Shown piece after piece: positions 49,425 to 62,809 of a stretch of DNA of 64,000 nucleotides. Each line of letters starts with the position of its first letter. Positions within the stretch are counted from its first letter, which is position 1. The position numbers and the translations under genes are program-made. Under the pieces are notes generated by a model that worked only from the letters and a program-made list of their open reading frames with translations, made no database searches and had not been told where the DNA came from. The DNA is from Scatophagus argus (Eukaryota; Chordata; Actinopteri; Scatophagidae). The DNA is taken from the NCBI RefSeq assembly GCF_020382885.2, contig NC_058499.1, positions 20,569,872 through 20,633,871 on the forward strand, given 5' to 3'.

Positions 49425-52400
49425 ATGAAATGGATGTTTAAGGAGGACCATTCCCTCGGTAAAGGGGTTTGGGTTGTTATGAAACAAGAGATCTTCTTGT
49501 CATGTCATGCACCCTCCTTTCTGTTTTGCCTTCTCCGCCTCGTTTTTTTTGCCGTTTCATTCCACTCGAATGCACATATGCATGCTCGTCGCAGAAGCCT
49601 GCAGATTCCTGAAGTAAAATGTAAATCAATAGTGCTGCATGACGTGCTACACATGTAAACATGTCCAATGACGACTGCCGAAATCGGCCACATATTTAAC
49701 ATGGATCACCATCATAAGAGTCGGCAGATTTCCCCTTGAAACGTGTCTTTCATTAGCAAATTTTAATGTCGTCTTGCATTTAATGGTATTTGGTTCCTGC
49801 CAGAAACCCCCTGGTAGAATATTGGTCAAGTGTAGCAGAGAGTGGCAAAAAATACTCCACCGAGATGCACTTTATCCTTCTAGTAGCCTACTTTAACTTT
49901 TAACATTGCTTCACACTGCTGTAGGCTTCCACTCTCCAGGGTATATTTTGTACAAGACTGCCAGAGTTTCAAGGAAAATGAATAATATAAAGCAGGACAT
50001 TTGACCAAAATGAGCAGCTAGTGTATATTACATGGTGAAAAACGTCTACTTTGTCCTTGTTCCGAAACTTGTTCCACTAACATGAACATTTTGGGGAATG
50101 TCTATTTGCAAGAATGTTGAATAGAGTTTGGTGTAAAGTGGTCTCCATATTCAGATAGGTGGGGGATAGATGGTTTTGTAACTCCACAAGCAACACATCT
50201 GTCGGTTCCTCTGCTACTTTCAGCTTCTATGCTCCTATTCTCCTCAGATACCCTCAAGTCTCCTTGTTAAGGAAACACTCCTGTTGGGTTTGTAGAGATG
50301 TTTCTAAAATAGGCCTCTTATCTGAGCAAAAGGAAGCAGGCAGCGTGCTAGGCTAAATGGATCCACCACACCTTATCACCCATCACTACAGCCTCCTCTC
50401 TCTGGCCTTTGTTAACTGTCTGCCTGCTGCATCTGTCTTTGCTCTTAAGGCACTCTGGAAATAGAAGCACTTTCACGTCCTCTTTGATAATGATCAGTAC
50501 TAAAATGTTCAGTATCGTTTAATAAAACAGTTGTTGTGATTCAATTCTTAACAGTAATCACTGACACTATGGACCAGGCTTGGATGCATTTGGCACAAAT
50601 GAGAATCTTTCTTTGACTTCCTGTTTGTGTCCCGTCTCTCCCTCAGAGCACCGATGTGTGGAATCAGCCAAAATACGCAACAAATATCCTGACAGAGTAC
50701 CGGTGAGTGAGTGGGCGGTGGTGTCGTTGGCAGTGGGATGGAGCTTAAGTGTACAGATAGAGTGAGTGACAGAATGTCAGTTGTTAAGGAGTGAGTGACT
50801 GGATGAGCGAATGGCAGTATTCAGTAGGAAAGAAGAGAATGAGTGATGAGTGAGTGATAATCTTGGTGGACAGATTAGGATTTGGATAGAGCCCAGAGTG
50901 CACTGATTGTGACCCAGTGAAAAATATCAAATGTCAAAAATGGAGTATCCATAACTAAGTCTGAGAACCTTAATGATTTCCAAAGTTCCCGCTGTCTGCT
51001 TTGTTAATTACCTGAAGATAGATAGATAGATACTTTATTGATCCCGAGGGAAATTCAAGAAAGCCATTGATGCAGCAAAAAGACCAATTACTGTATTTAC
51101 ATGGCGTCTCACAGGTTTGACTCCATTTAGCTCTCCCCCCATCCCTATGATTTTGCTGATAAACTGAATTAGTCACATACATTTATTAATCACTTAAAGC
51201 CATGTTTCTAATTTTTTCAATGTTCTTTTTCAATTTCCCATCCAGTAGCTTCAATATTAGGTTGAATATTTATTCCACAATGGTGAGAATAGATGTAGTA
51301 ACCAGGCATAGCTTTTAGAATCTAGAATACTATCTACAGTACACAAAGTGAAAAAAAAAGAAAAATAAAAGCTACTAAGTACGACATACATCAATATAAA
51401 TAGTAACTGCTCAATGTCATGAAACAAAAATAGTCACAAATAATGTCAGGGAACAGGGTAAAGATACAAAAGTTGCAGTTGAGGGAATGGAGTTGATTGC
51501 TGAATAAAGCGTTATTGTGTCCAGTATTGGCGGCATACCATACAGAAACAAATATAAATATATAATTGACGTATCAACAGAGGTTCTATTGGACTCAAAA
51601 TCTGAAAGTTAATCAGTCAGCTAATTCTGCTATTACTAAATGCTTCAACATGACGTTTCATATTTTACTTAAAGGTTTGGCATTTCACTATAAGCACAAG
51701 ACACAGTAGGCCTCAACCAAAGGTCCTTACTAGCTCGAATTGGTTTGTATGCTAACATTAATACCCATCAGTTACTACAGCTAGTTTCAAATAAGGAAAA
51801 AAATGTTGATGTTCTAACCACTAATGAAAGTGTCATATATGCTCATTTTGTGTTTTCAGGTTTTATATCAAAATATTTCCTGAATTGTGCTTTAAATTTG
51901 GTCCAAAATTCAGTTATGAGGGGAAACATCAACAAACTTTCATATGGGGGCATAAAGATAACGATGAATGATATTGTAGATAAAAATCAGAACTAACACA
52001 TCAAATGTCAGCAGTATAATACCCAAAGTAATGACCCTCAAAATTCACAGTCCCATTCTCCTACTGATAAGTGACTGATGTTACACTTCATGTAGACTTC
52101 TCGCACTGACAAACACACCACCGCTGGGAGGAAGGGAACATAGCACCATTGAGGACAAACACCTCAGGTGAGAGTTGCATATAGAGTGATATTATGGACA
52201 ACATAAGGTGTTAAACTTCCTGCCCCGAAGGAATACAAACCCAGAGCCTTTTGTGTTTATAATAATGCCTGGTAAACTCAATCTTGCATGCTCCACTGCA
52301 CTGTCAGATCGTACATAAGACCTTCAACACTTGAAAACAAAAGCAAGATAGAACAGCCCAGTGGATCAAATGACAATGAATCACATTGCTCTCAAAGGAG

Positions 52401-55400
52401 TTGCTCTTAATGATGCACCCAAGAGTATTATCACCCTGCTCTTTCGCTCACTTCATTAAACAGGTTAGCTTCTTTCACCTCGATGTTTTGAATTTACCAC
52501 CCAAAACGTTACAGTTTTTTATAGGAGCCAAGCATGTGGCTGTGTTTCAGGGCCACACCATCAGAATCAGAATCAGAATGACTTTATTGCCATTGTAAGT
52601 GAAGAGGTTTCACATTACTAGGAATTTGTCTTGGTGATTGGTGCATACATAAAACGTAACATATTAACTTTGATTCATTAATCAAACAATCCAAATTAAA
52701 ATAGGTGTTTTACCTGAAATCAAATCCTAATCTTAACAAATTAGTTTTGATGCCTAAACCTAACCAAAGTAATCTATTCCTAAAAATAACCAAACTGCAA
52801 CCATTAGCATCAGTTGAGCGGCATTCCGATCATGTTGGTGGGTATCATATTTACGGGCACAGACCTCCATCATAGACCATCTGGCCCCCAAACGACAGAC
52901 AAAATTTGTATAGTCTAACTAGCAAATATAATGAAACATTTAGCAGCTAATTTCCCTCAGGGCTGAATTCTAAATTTAAAAAACAGACCTAAAAGGATAG
53001 TGAATGTACTTATGTTTGACAGAAAGCCGACTCTAAATGAATAACGTTCCTTTGCTGTATCTGTACGCAGGCAACTCTTTGCTAATACTTTAGCTACTTT
53101 ACCAAGTCTATAATATGTCAGATGTGTGTCTGATGTTCAGTTGTTGAAATGGACAATTGCCATTACATAGCCAAAAAATGTATTTCTGCTCTTTTCATTA
53201 CTGACATTTCATGAAGACTGCACTTAAACAAGGTTCCTGCAGTGGCCCTTATAGGACATGGAAGACTTACTTGTCAGGGCTCAGCAATAACACTCACTGG
53301 TGACATATTATACTGCAATTTTATACAGCTACTGCAACCAGTATTAGACTCACTCCAGATGCAGCTGTAAAACTCACAAGGTTTGGCTGGACTCCATCAG
53401 GCTAAGAAGAGTCAGACAAACTGATATTTTCAAAACTGAGATGTTTACTGAGATTTTCAACCTGTGCCACATCATACAGTGTAAAAAGCCCAATTTCTAT
53501 TGATGGATGTGCTCCAGGTGATTGTGGAGAAGGTTTCTGGCTCTCAGATAGTGGACATTGATAAGAGGAAGTACCTGGTGCCCTCTGACATCACAGTGGC
53601 CCAGTTCATGTGGATCATCAGGAAACGCATCCAGCTGCCTTCAGAGAAAGCCATCTTCCTCTTCGTTGACAAAACTGTCCCCCAGTCAAGGTAAGAGCAA
53701 CACTGTACTCTGAAGCTGTCACGGCAGAAGATGAATTGAAACAGTTAAAGTTTAGGCTTATTTGTGACATGAAGATCCAAAGTAAATTTAAATGCAGTGT
53801 ACAGGTCACTACAGACTGTGTAGCTCTTTGCTGATGATGCTATTTGTTTGTGGTAATTCTGTTCAGCACTCAGAATCATTGTTGAAATTGATAATTCATG
53901 AAGCAGGGAAAAGGGTTTTAACAGTTTTGTGGAGAGATTTTTAAAATCATTCATTTAAACAAGTACTCAAGACATTTGCTATTTAATGATCCTTGTTTAT
54001 TAACGACTCTTTATGATGGTTAGGGTAGATTTCTGTTACACATTCAACGCTGAGCGGTGAAAATCCTCTTGTCAAATAATTTGATCAAACTGTAGATAGA
54101 TTGCGCTTCTGCTGCAGGATCAAGTTCCCACCCACACACCCACCTGAACCAATTGCGGGGAGCCCTCAGCTGTCAATCATGACATTTCACTCTCGTCAAA
54201 TAACTAATTAAAACCAAAAGCGTGATACAACACAGTGATCTTTTCCATCTTTGAGAAAAATTTGACTGGGTTGCAAGAGTAAATCCTACTTTCATGAAGG
54301 TTCTAATCTTCAGTTTTGTGTTGTTTCTACTATTTTATTCAACCCGTGGAGATCAGCTGCACTCTAAAATGGTTTCAATCCAAACTTAACATCCAAACCT
54401 TCATGAAGGGAGGTTTTATTGCAGCATTGTTGTTTTTGACTGCATTAGTTTTAGTAGGTGGGAGCAATAAACTTTGTGTGTATATTGGCTGAAAGGCACT
54501 ACAGCACAAAGCACAGAAATGCCAAGAAACAGTATCATCTTTACATCGTTTGTAAAGAGAGCGCTGACAAAAGAGCTGAGCTCTTGGTCAAAACAAAAAA
54601 AAAAGGCGTATCTGACTCCAAGTCAGTGTGAACTCACAAAACATGTTGCCTTTCCCGGCTGTGTTGGGAAATACCTTTTGTATCAAGATTGTGTGCTAAA
54701 AAGGAGTGAGATATATTGGTATATTTTTTGGGTTTCTGACCCGTGTGTTTTAGCTGCTGCTGCTGCACACAGTGCTGAGGTAGAGAGCGTTTCCCACCTG
54801 CACCTGCTGAATGTCACCGGAAAGGGAGCTTGTAAAGCTGTTTGCCTCTAACGTCCTGAGTTTGTATACAGATTCAAATGAGCTTCCAAATGAGTTCCAA
54901 ACAAGACCATTTATTTCAAACTGGAACTATTAGATAACCAAACCTCCTCATCCTGGATTGAGTAATATACACCTTTTTTGATATTCTTGTGTATTTTAAG
55001 TGTATTTTCAGTTGATGTTATGAGATATGCCACACATGGAAGGTACTTTTTACCTAAAGAATGACTGGTAAGTGTCTGTTTTGCTTTCAACAGGAATGTT
55101 TTTAAACAGGAATGTAAGAAATAGTACAATACTGCATGTTAATAAATAAAGTAGATATGAGCTGGGGAGAATGGTAAATTAATGCTGTTCTCGAAGGCAC
55201 TCGGTGTCTATAGGCACACCCGGTCCCTGAGGCCTTGACCTTTTTAAAGGGATATGCAGTGAAAGCTAAAGACTTGGCCATTGTCGTACTATGTTTATGT
55301 GCCCACCTGCGTTGGGAGGAAAGAATGACCTCATAGTGTGTGAGTAAGTTTTCTATGAGGGTGAAGTTCCACCCATGCTCTCAATTTACACTTATTTTCA

Positions 55401-57699
55401 CCAGTTCTTCATCTTACACTCACATATAGCTATTGAGATGCTGATGTGGTGCAAATACATCCAGTATATCTGTGGAATCTGACCTGCTTCCCAGTGGGTA
55501 TTTACACGGTTGGGTCGGATTACTTTGAAATGTAGCCGGTTACTGAATACAAATTACAATGCAATTTTTGTAATTAATTTATTAATGCAAACAGAATACA
55601 TTTAGTATTTTCATCATTTAGAGTTGCTCAGATCAATTACCCTTACAAAAAACAATACGAGCATAAACTATAGATGTACTGTGTGTTTATTCTACATCAC
55701 GTCGGTTGATGTTTATTTTGTGTACGTGTTTTCTGCCGTTTCTGCTGCTGTAGTCAAAAAAATGTAGGAAGAGCACATACTCAAAATCTTCATCTACCAT
55801 TTTCAGTGTAAATAAAAAAGAATAAAATCTCTATTATCATCTTCAAAAATATTAGTTAAAGTTGAAACAGACTGGATTACCAGTCACACTTCATTTTCCT
55901 GGGAGATTTTTTGCGCCTGAAAGCAGACAGAATTGCATAGTGAAAGAGGTTTAAAAGGAACCAATGTCGAGGGCCTTAAAGTTATAATTGTCTTTAATTG
56001 TCGTGATATCAAACCCCATTTTGGTTCTTTTTATGATCTCCATTTTTGCTGTAATAGCCTCTCAATGTATTTAATCTATGTAATGGCGGGGTCCGTGTAT
56101 TCACAGGAAATAATGTATACATGTAATCCATCTCATTCACCTCACTTGCTACAATAACCATGTGTCACCAAATATCTGAAGGGTCACAGCTTTAAGTTCT
56201 TTGTTTGTAAAAGTAGCATTATAATTACTGAATCCCACAGTAACCCTATCAGTTAAACAATGATACCTGAGTGTCAATCAGTAAACGTCGTCTCCAGCAG
56301 CACTGACCATGGGTATATACATATTTTTGGCATTTTACCGTAGTTCATGTTACCTAAATGAAGAGACTTAAAAACCTGACTTTCTCCTGAGAGGAATGCT
56401 ATTAGAGAAATGTGATTCGACCTTTGTGTTGCAGTAGGATGCACCTGGAGCCTCATTTATAAAACAGAACTTCCGATTAGTTTTGATCTTACGTAGGTCC
56501 TAGGCGGGAAACCAACGGTGAATATGACCTCATCTCTAAACAAAGCCTAGATGTGAAATAAAGTGATTTTCCTGCTGGTTGTTCACTACAGCGGTCACAC
56601 ACTCCCAGGCTGCATGTTTAGCTTTGTTTGTCAAATTACATCTACTCATATGTGTTGTCTGGCTTCAAGCTCCTCCACCATCAACATGATGTCATCTTCC
56701 AAAAAGTTTGATTTTATCTTTTGATTCATGGCTACTCCTGATTAAACCTTCATTTGTACTGGCATTATACAAGGGAAAATCACAATGCAGGTGCTTAAAT
56801 CAACTTAAATCAATTTAACCTGATGTAAGAGTTATAGATCACAGTTGCATAAGTTTCAAAGAATAGAACTTGCTTAAGCAAGGTTTTTTAGGCTGAGCAT
56901 CACTGATGAATTGAACATAAGCACACCCAGAAATGATCCTAAAACTAAGACTAAGTAATCTAAGAGTATTTTATACATGATGCCTCTGGGCTACAGATTA
57001 TCACAGCAGATACTTCTCAATGATGAGTCAGCAGAGGATTCTGGACAAACAGGAACTGAAAGACAATATGACACCCACAGCTTCCTTATCCTACTAATTG
57101 ATCTCAGATTCATAATAAATATAAGACAGATCCCACACAGGTAAAATATATTGTCTAATATTTATCTAACTGTGGAAAGACAGATGAAAGTGTAATTCCC
57201 AAAGTGCTGTGCCCTCTGTAAACGTCACAACTGATCTGTTGAGTGCTATCCACCTCTGACTGAAAGCACAAAAATTAAGAAAGATGCACTCCAAAGCCAG
57301 TTGAGTTTCTCTTACCAACTGACATTTATGCTGTCAGCCAACAACAAGCCAACAAGCAACAGCAACAACAAATAGAGTCCAAGTGTATATGTGAGATAAG
57401 CTAAAATCATCTGATGATATCTGACACGTTGGCTGAATGGTTGGGTTTGGTTGGTTTAAATCCAAATGCTAGTGGAGGCTTCCATCTTCAGAAACTCAGA
57501 CTGGAGACATAAATGAATTGGATTCTACTTGACTCTGTGTGTGATCTAATCTGAGTCTGGTTTCTGCTATGCTGTGTGTTGCAGTCTGACTATGGGCCAG
57601 CTGTACGACAAGGAGAAGGACGAGGACGGCTTTCTGTACGTGGCCTACAGCGGAGAAAACACCTTTGGTTACAGGGCCTCTTCTACAACAAAGGGTTAA
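49425..57699 (+). CDS. gabarapl2: Gabarapl2 (GATE-16), ATG8-family autophagy protein, 4 exons, complete
   Basis: Coding exons are 49425-49458, 50647-50702, 53518-53690 and 57585-57699, all with GT-AG junctions and matching phases: 378 nt, 125 residues plus stop. This ubiquitin-like protein is cleaved by ATG4 after a C-terminal glycine and joined to phosphatidylethanolamine on autophagosome and Golgi membranes, where it helps membrane fusion and cargo receptor binding. Recognisable blocks are [80 protein letters not shown] and [17 protein letters not shown]. The first 115 residues are almost identical to the mammalian protein as I recall it, and Gly116 is in place. Unusually, nine residues (YRASSTTKG) follow Gly116, where the mammalian proform has one Phe. 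Convergent with adat1. Confidence 0.97.
51017..51058 (-). repeat. LINE 3' tail with (TATC)n
   Basis: The minus strand reads TTTCCCTCGGGATCAATAAA followed by GTATC repeats, the usual 3' terminus of a common fish LINE. The body is missing. Confidence 0.65.
52557..52625 (-). repeat. LINE 3' tail with (TTCTGA)n
   Basis: The minus strand reads CACTTACAATGGCAATAAAG followed by about three ATTCTG units. It is a 5'-truncated non-LTR element end. Confidence 0.65.
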
Positions 57700-57720
57700 A
57701 GCTTCACTGAATATCAGTTT

Positions 57721-57731
57721 CTCTTCCTCTC

Positions 57732-57796
<65 letters not shown>
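57721..57796. repeat. Compound (CT)n(CA)n microsatellite
   Basis: A CT run followed by about 24 CA units, starting 22 nt after the gabarapl2 stop codon, so it lies in the 3' UTR. Length variation here would change the transcript but not the protein. Confidence 0.9.
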
Positions 57797-57799
<3 letters not shown>

Positions 57800-60171
57800 G
57801 TGCCCAACATATAATAGAGTACAATGTTTCAGACATTGATCTTTTCGTGCATTACATGAGTAAGGCACCTACACACTTGGCACAGTCATTTATGGTCAAC
57901 TTTTGATACTAAAACACACACATTTTGGGTAAAAATGAAAATTAATTATTAACCAAAATACTACGATTAACAATCTTGTTCTTTTTGTTTTTCGACATGC
58001 TCAGATTATTAGTGTCACTGTTGACTTTAATGATTAGACTTTTTATGATTTAAAGGTCAGTTGTGGAGAGAAATATCTTTAACACTGCCGTACAATTAGA
58101 ATAACAACCACCACACATTGTAGACATGTCAGATATCAATAATTTCAACATTTGTATTACATTTAGGGGGGAAAAAAACCCAACCCAAAAGCCCAATCAT
58201 GATACGTATTCTTTCAGTCTAGATTTTTGTTCAGACATTTCTGTTTTGCTGAAGTGAGAAAGAAACCCTATAATCACATGACTAGCATCACTAACCATGT
58301 TACAGATGTGTTTGTATGGCTTGTCATATCATGTGTGAAAATGTTAGTGTGTACAGGGACACTCAGCACTATGATAGGCTCGGAGAACGATTGTAAACAC
58401 ATGAAAGAAGCAGCTCATGTTATGGAGACATTGAATGAGGGTGCTCAGGGTCAGGGCCAGCACCGGTCCCTGGGGTGATACTGAGTGCTTCCCAGTCTGG
58501 ATGTTATGTATTTGCACATTATGCTTGCTGAAGAGATGTCAGCACCATCCAGGATATCTCATGATGCCAACAGCACGTCATGCACCTCAGTGAACGGCTA
58601 AAGAAATCCAACACTTTACTTGAAGTTGATTGTGTTGTGTATTGTGATATTATTACACTGACATCACAGAGCAGCAATCTGAAAATTAAAACTCACTCAG
58701 CTGCTCTTCTTATATCATCAGTCTGTAACGCTTCAGTAAAGGCTTCCTACAGTTCCCAGAATGCCATGCGTGTGTGCAACCATGTCTTTTGTGAATCATG
58801 AGGGTGTTACATGCTTAAAGGAAAAAAATCAACCTAAAAACAAAAGCAGCACTTACGAAAGTTTTTGTATCAGCAATGGACCATGTGACTATGCGCAATG
58901 TGAAAAAGGTCACTGGAAGACATGAACCCACAGAGAATTCTTACTCTGCAGTCTCCTTCAGCTCTAAGTCTGTTAAAGCTCATTGTTTTGGTTTGCTGGT
59001 CTGCAATCGCGGCTCTTATCAAGCTAGTTTCCAGATGTGGCAGGCAGCTGTTTTTAGTGAAAAAACCAGCTCTGACAGACCTACTGTAAACATGTCTGCT
59101 ACCTGCTCAGCAACAAACGATTGGAGAGTTGGACAAAGTTAGCTAGTATTTAGCAGCCGGGGTGGCATTTTTTTTTTAGTAGCTGGTGGAGACCAAAACA
59201 AAGCTGAAAGGAGAGTGAATATTGGACTTAATGTCATCAGGCATCAACGAGGATTTAAATGAATTTTAATGTTACTCCATGCCTGCTAGATGTGTAAATA
59301 GGAGTGTGTAAAAGGCTTAGGTCAAACCCTAATTAGCCAGAAGCTTGTCCTTTTTTTCCTTTTTTGTTGAACATTCAACAACATTCTTACATTCTGGCAA
59401 ATGTAAGAACTCAAAAGTAGAGGAAGCAGTAATTCAGTATTTTCCTTGAATGAAATAGGGAGAGATACACAGTATTTGAACATGTCCCTAAATCAAGATT
59501 TAATAATTAATATGCACAAGACTCTCCGTGGAAATGTTGGTTAATAAAATCTATTTTTATTGTACAGAGTGTTCTCATACTGTTAATCATTGTGTGTGGG
59601 TTTCATTTATTAACCTGGTCTCTCTGGGGCTCTGTACTTTCACATTGCATACAAAAATGGCAAGTTGTGGGTGTGGGTGTGTGTGTGTATATATATACAC
59701 ACACACACATCACTGTAATTCACATTTCCAGTACTTCAAGTAAAGAGTTGCTCACATCTTTGGCTGCAAAGGTGTCAGAGTTATAAAGTCACAACCACTT
59801 ATAATCTTTCTACTCTTCACTCAGATGACCCTTGACAAGCTGATGCATTGGCTGCAGCTGTAGTTGTTGGTGCTGAATCAGACAGGTGTCTTTGCACCCT
59901 TTACTTGACCCATTAAACTATTAATTTTTGTGAACCACAAGGCTAACTGAGACTTCAAGGCATGGTATGTTTATGTGCAATATATTGATTAAGTGCTATG
60001 GTAGTCAGTATTGTTTTGTTTCATTAGTGTTGTATGATTGTTCAAAATATCTGGAAGATATAAAGGAATTTTAGATATTTGAAAAGAATGGGTAAGGTAG
60101 CTGGAAGACCTGACCAATAAAAATGAATGTAAAATGAATTGTGACGTGTTTTTGTCTCGTTGAAAAGTAAC
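57797..60171. other. gabarapl2 3' flank, no other gene seen
   Basis: AT-rich sequence presumably including the remaining gabarapl2 3' UTR. A plus-strand AATAAA at 59543 is a weak candidate for the polyadenylation signal because it lies 1.8 kb past the stop. Short ORFs (for example near 58227 and 58876) lack motifs. Confidence 0.35.
59677..59708. repeat. 32-bp perfect palindrome of GT, TA and CA units
   Basis: A GT run passes through TA units into a CA run, with exact dyad symmetry centred between 59692 and 59693. It could extrude a cruciform or adopt Z-DNA. Probably a microsatellite by origin. Confidence 0.85.
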
Positions 60172-60632
60172 AGAATAGGGAAATCTTAATGCTTCAGCAT
60201 ACCAAGACATTTTGGACAATGCTATGCTTCAAACGTTGTGGCAACAGTTTGGGGAAGGCCCTTTTCTATTCCAGCATGACTGTGCCCCAGTGCACAAAGC
60301 AAAGTCCATAAAGAGATGGCTGGATGAGTTTGGTGTGGAAGAACTTGACTGGCCCACACAGAGTCCTGACCTCAACCCCATCCAACACCTTTGGGATGAA
60401 CTGGAACAGAGATTGTGATTCAGGCCTTTTGGTCCAACATCAGTGTCTGACCTCACAAATGCTCTACTGCATGAATGGGCAAAAATTCCCACAGAAACAC
60501 TTGTGGAAAGTCTTCCCAGAAGAGTGAAAGCTGTTATAGCTGCAAAGCTGTCTGTATATTTAGAATGCAATGTCATTAAAGTTCCTGTTGGTGAATTGGT
60601 GAGCTGTCCCAATACTTTTGTATATAATGTAT
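60172..60632 (+). mobile_element. Tc1-like transposon, copy D (5'-truncated)
   Basis: It begins at GGGAAATCTTAATGCTTCAG and encodes the C-terminal half of a Tc1 transposase in frames 60212 and then 60443: NAMLQTLWQQFGEGPFLFQH, KSIKRWLDEFGVEELDWPTQ, SPDLNPIQHLWDELEQRL, then SDLTNALLHEWAKIPTETLV and ESLPRRVKAVIAAKL. A stop follows DELEQRL, so it is a pseudogene. It ends with the terminal-repeat wording GTCCCAATACTTTTGTATAT. The left repeat and N-terminal half are missing. The third catalytic acidic residue is Gln. Confidence 0.88.
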
Positions 60633-62809
60633 GTTAGCACATTTACACTAAATTTAAAGGTAACTTGTGCAGCACTAGAGTGCCATATAGCAGTGTTTAC
60701 AGGCCTTGACACACATGCGAGCCATTTCACACTGATCCACTGATCCATTATGTTCACAAAGACAGTGAAGGAGAAGACTGCTAGGAAGATGACATGGACG
60801 CACACAATGTAGGATTTTAAATGTCATACTGTGATACTTAATAAATACGCCCCAGCGTCTGATCAGCACACACATGCTGTGTCCGAAAATGACACGCAGC
60901 TCACTGCATGCTCAGTATGTGTGATATCGCTCAACATTCCTAGTTGTGTGAACTTAGACCTACTGCTCAGAGAATATCACGTCAGTTCCTTTCCCGTTCC
61001 GAGATGCATAATTATGGCAACCCATGCCGGCAAGGGACTAATTTTAAAAAAAATATATTACATCTCGCAAAGTGAAACCACATACTTAATGAATTACTTA
61101 AGTGCTTCAGTTGCTGTCAACTCTCATCTGTTACTGTAATGTGTAATGTCCAGTGCTTTTGGCAACTGGTTTCATGCTAAGATTTCAGACATAAAAAAAA
61201 AATAATAATAATTTACATACTGTTAGCCCCGCTAAATAGCATGTTAGGTTGGCTTTTTGGAACAAGCCACACACTCCCACGTGGAGACAGTGATAGGTCG
61301 TGTGATTTCTGAAAGCAGTCAACATATCATGTTACTGCATTCTGTGGTTCATCTCACTGGTGTCCTCGTAGAGTCTTTAGAGCCAGTTGTTGCGTGTTTG
61401 TTAGTCTTGCATTTGCAGATTTTGCCCCTATCACCACAGTCCTCGTAACTGTTGTGTAAACAAACAAAAACCATGCAGTATTTGTGTATTGTTTCATAAT
61501 AGATTGGTGACTAGTTGAGAGAATGAACATCAAACATTGAGCTCAGAGTGAGTTGTATAGAACTTGAAGCAAACCACAGTTGGCACTCCATGTGAATAAG
61601 CAAGCAAACATTCACTAACCTTTACAAAATATTCAGCAAACACCAAACTAATCCAGTTAGCCGCCTTATCTACAGAGCTAAAGCTTGTGAAAACAAATCA
61701 TTACTTTAAGTAATAAATCAGTCAATCACTCAACTCAACTGTTTCCACTGAGAGAAACATGGTGACAGAGTTTAATGCGTTAATCTTAATGCACACAAAG
61801 TCTGTAAACGCAAAAGGGTGTGTTGTCAGTTCCTTAAACAGAGTGAAAAACATTACAATTAATAGCTGTTTGGTTATTTTAGTGAGCATCAAGTATGCAG
61901 TGAATGTCATTCTATGTGTGAATGTTCAATGTCATTCAATTCTTTAAACATCTGTAACGCAGAGGAATGAGACTGACGTCAAACACACAGTGTAAGGCTT
62001 CCTTCTTATAACCTGCAACAGGTTGTTCAGCATTAGCTGAGCTGAAATGGGTTATTATCCCTTAGTGGAAACTGCTTAGCTAAAGCAATAACACAATGGA
62101 TCCTCAGTTCCTGCACTCATTTGGTATCTGCAGGTTCAACTTGTTCTTTTGTCTTCGTGAGTGCGTGTGAGTGTGTCACACTTCATGAGTGTGTCACATG
62201 CTCTGGAAACAGCCTGGTCATGTCTACAGATTACCTCAGACTGAATACAGACATGTGTACAACCATTACTGTGGTGGGTTTGACTTCAAACCACCTGAGC
62301 AGAATGCTTGTGGCAGGGAACTCGCAAAGGGAGAACATTCAGACAAGGACTGGGAATTCAATGCAGAACCTATTTTCCTGCGTGCTGTGATTTCAGAGCA
62401 TGAAGTCCAGGCAGCTGCAGTCAGAACACGTTACACACATTGTGAAAATAAAACCATCATCGTCATGCTGAAGAGAGGTCAGCAACGTCTTTGAACAGCA
62501 TGACCGGGCAGGGCGTCATGCTGTTGCTAGCAGTGACACCCGGGGCTAAGCCAGGGAAAATCAAATATCCCCAAACAGCTGACCTAACAGGCGTTAGGAA
62601 ATGAATGAACTCTGATTAGTCAAGTTTGTCCTCGTATTAAGTGTGACATGTTGAAGGTGGTTCAGTATATACCAGCATCAATGTTTGAAATGTGAGTTTC
62701 ACAGGCTCACAGAAGAGCGACAGCTGCAGACATCACCGTTCTTGCTTTAACAAAGTCACCTTTTCATGGATCTTGGGGAGGGCAGTTTGGCTGCAGGTAG
62801 TGGGCTGTC
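60633..62809. other. Region between Tc1 copy D and adat1
   Basis: Mostly AT-rich. It should contain the adat1 3' UTR at its right end, but no clear minus-strand AATAAA is seen close to the stop. Short ORFs only. Confidence 0.35.

Larger units (their letters stand above)
50703..53517 (+). other. gabarapl2 intron 2, with two LINE tails
   Basis: A 2.8-kb intron with no extra exon. It holds two minus-strand LINE 3' tails: 51058-51017 (ATTTCCCTCGGGATCAATAA, then a TATC run) and about 52625-52557 (ATGGCAATAAAGTCATTCTG, then a TTCTGA run). Introns 1 (49459-50646) and 3 (53691-57584) show no recognised repeat or exon. Confidence 0.7.

Noticed and set aside
45702..49425. Shared bidirectional promoter for tmem231 and gabarapl2
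   Set aside because: The start codons are 3.7 kb apart with a Tc1 copy and a SINE between them, and each gene has its own promoter-like motifs.
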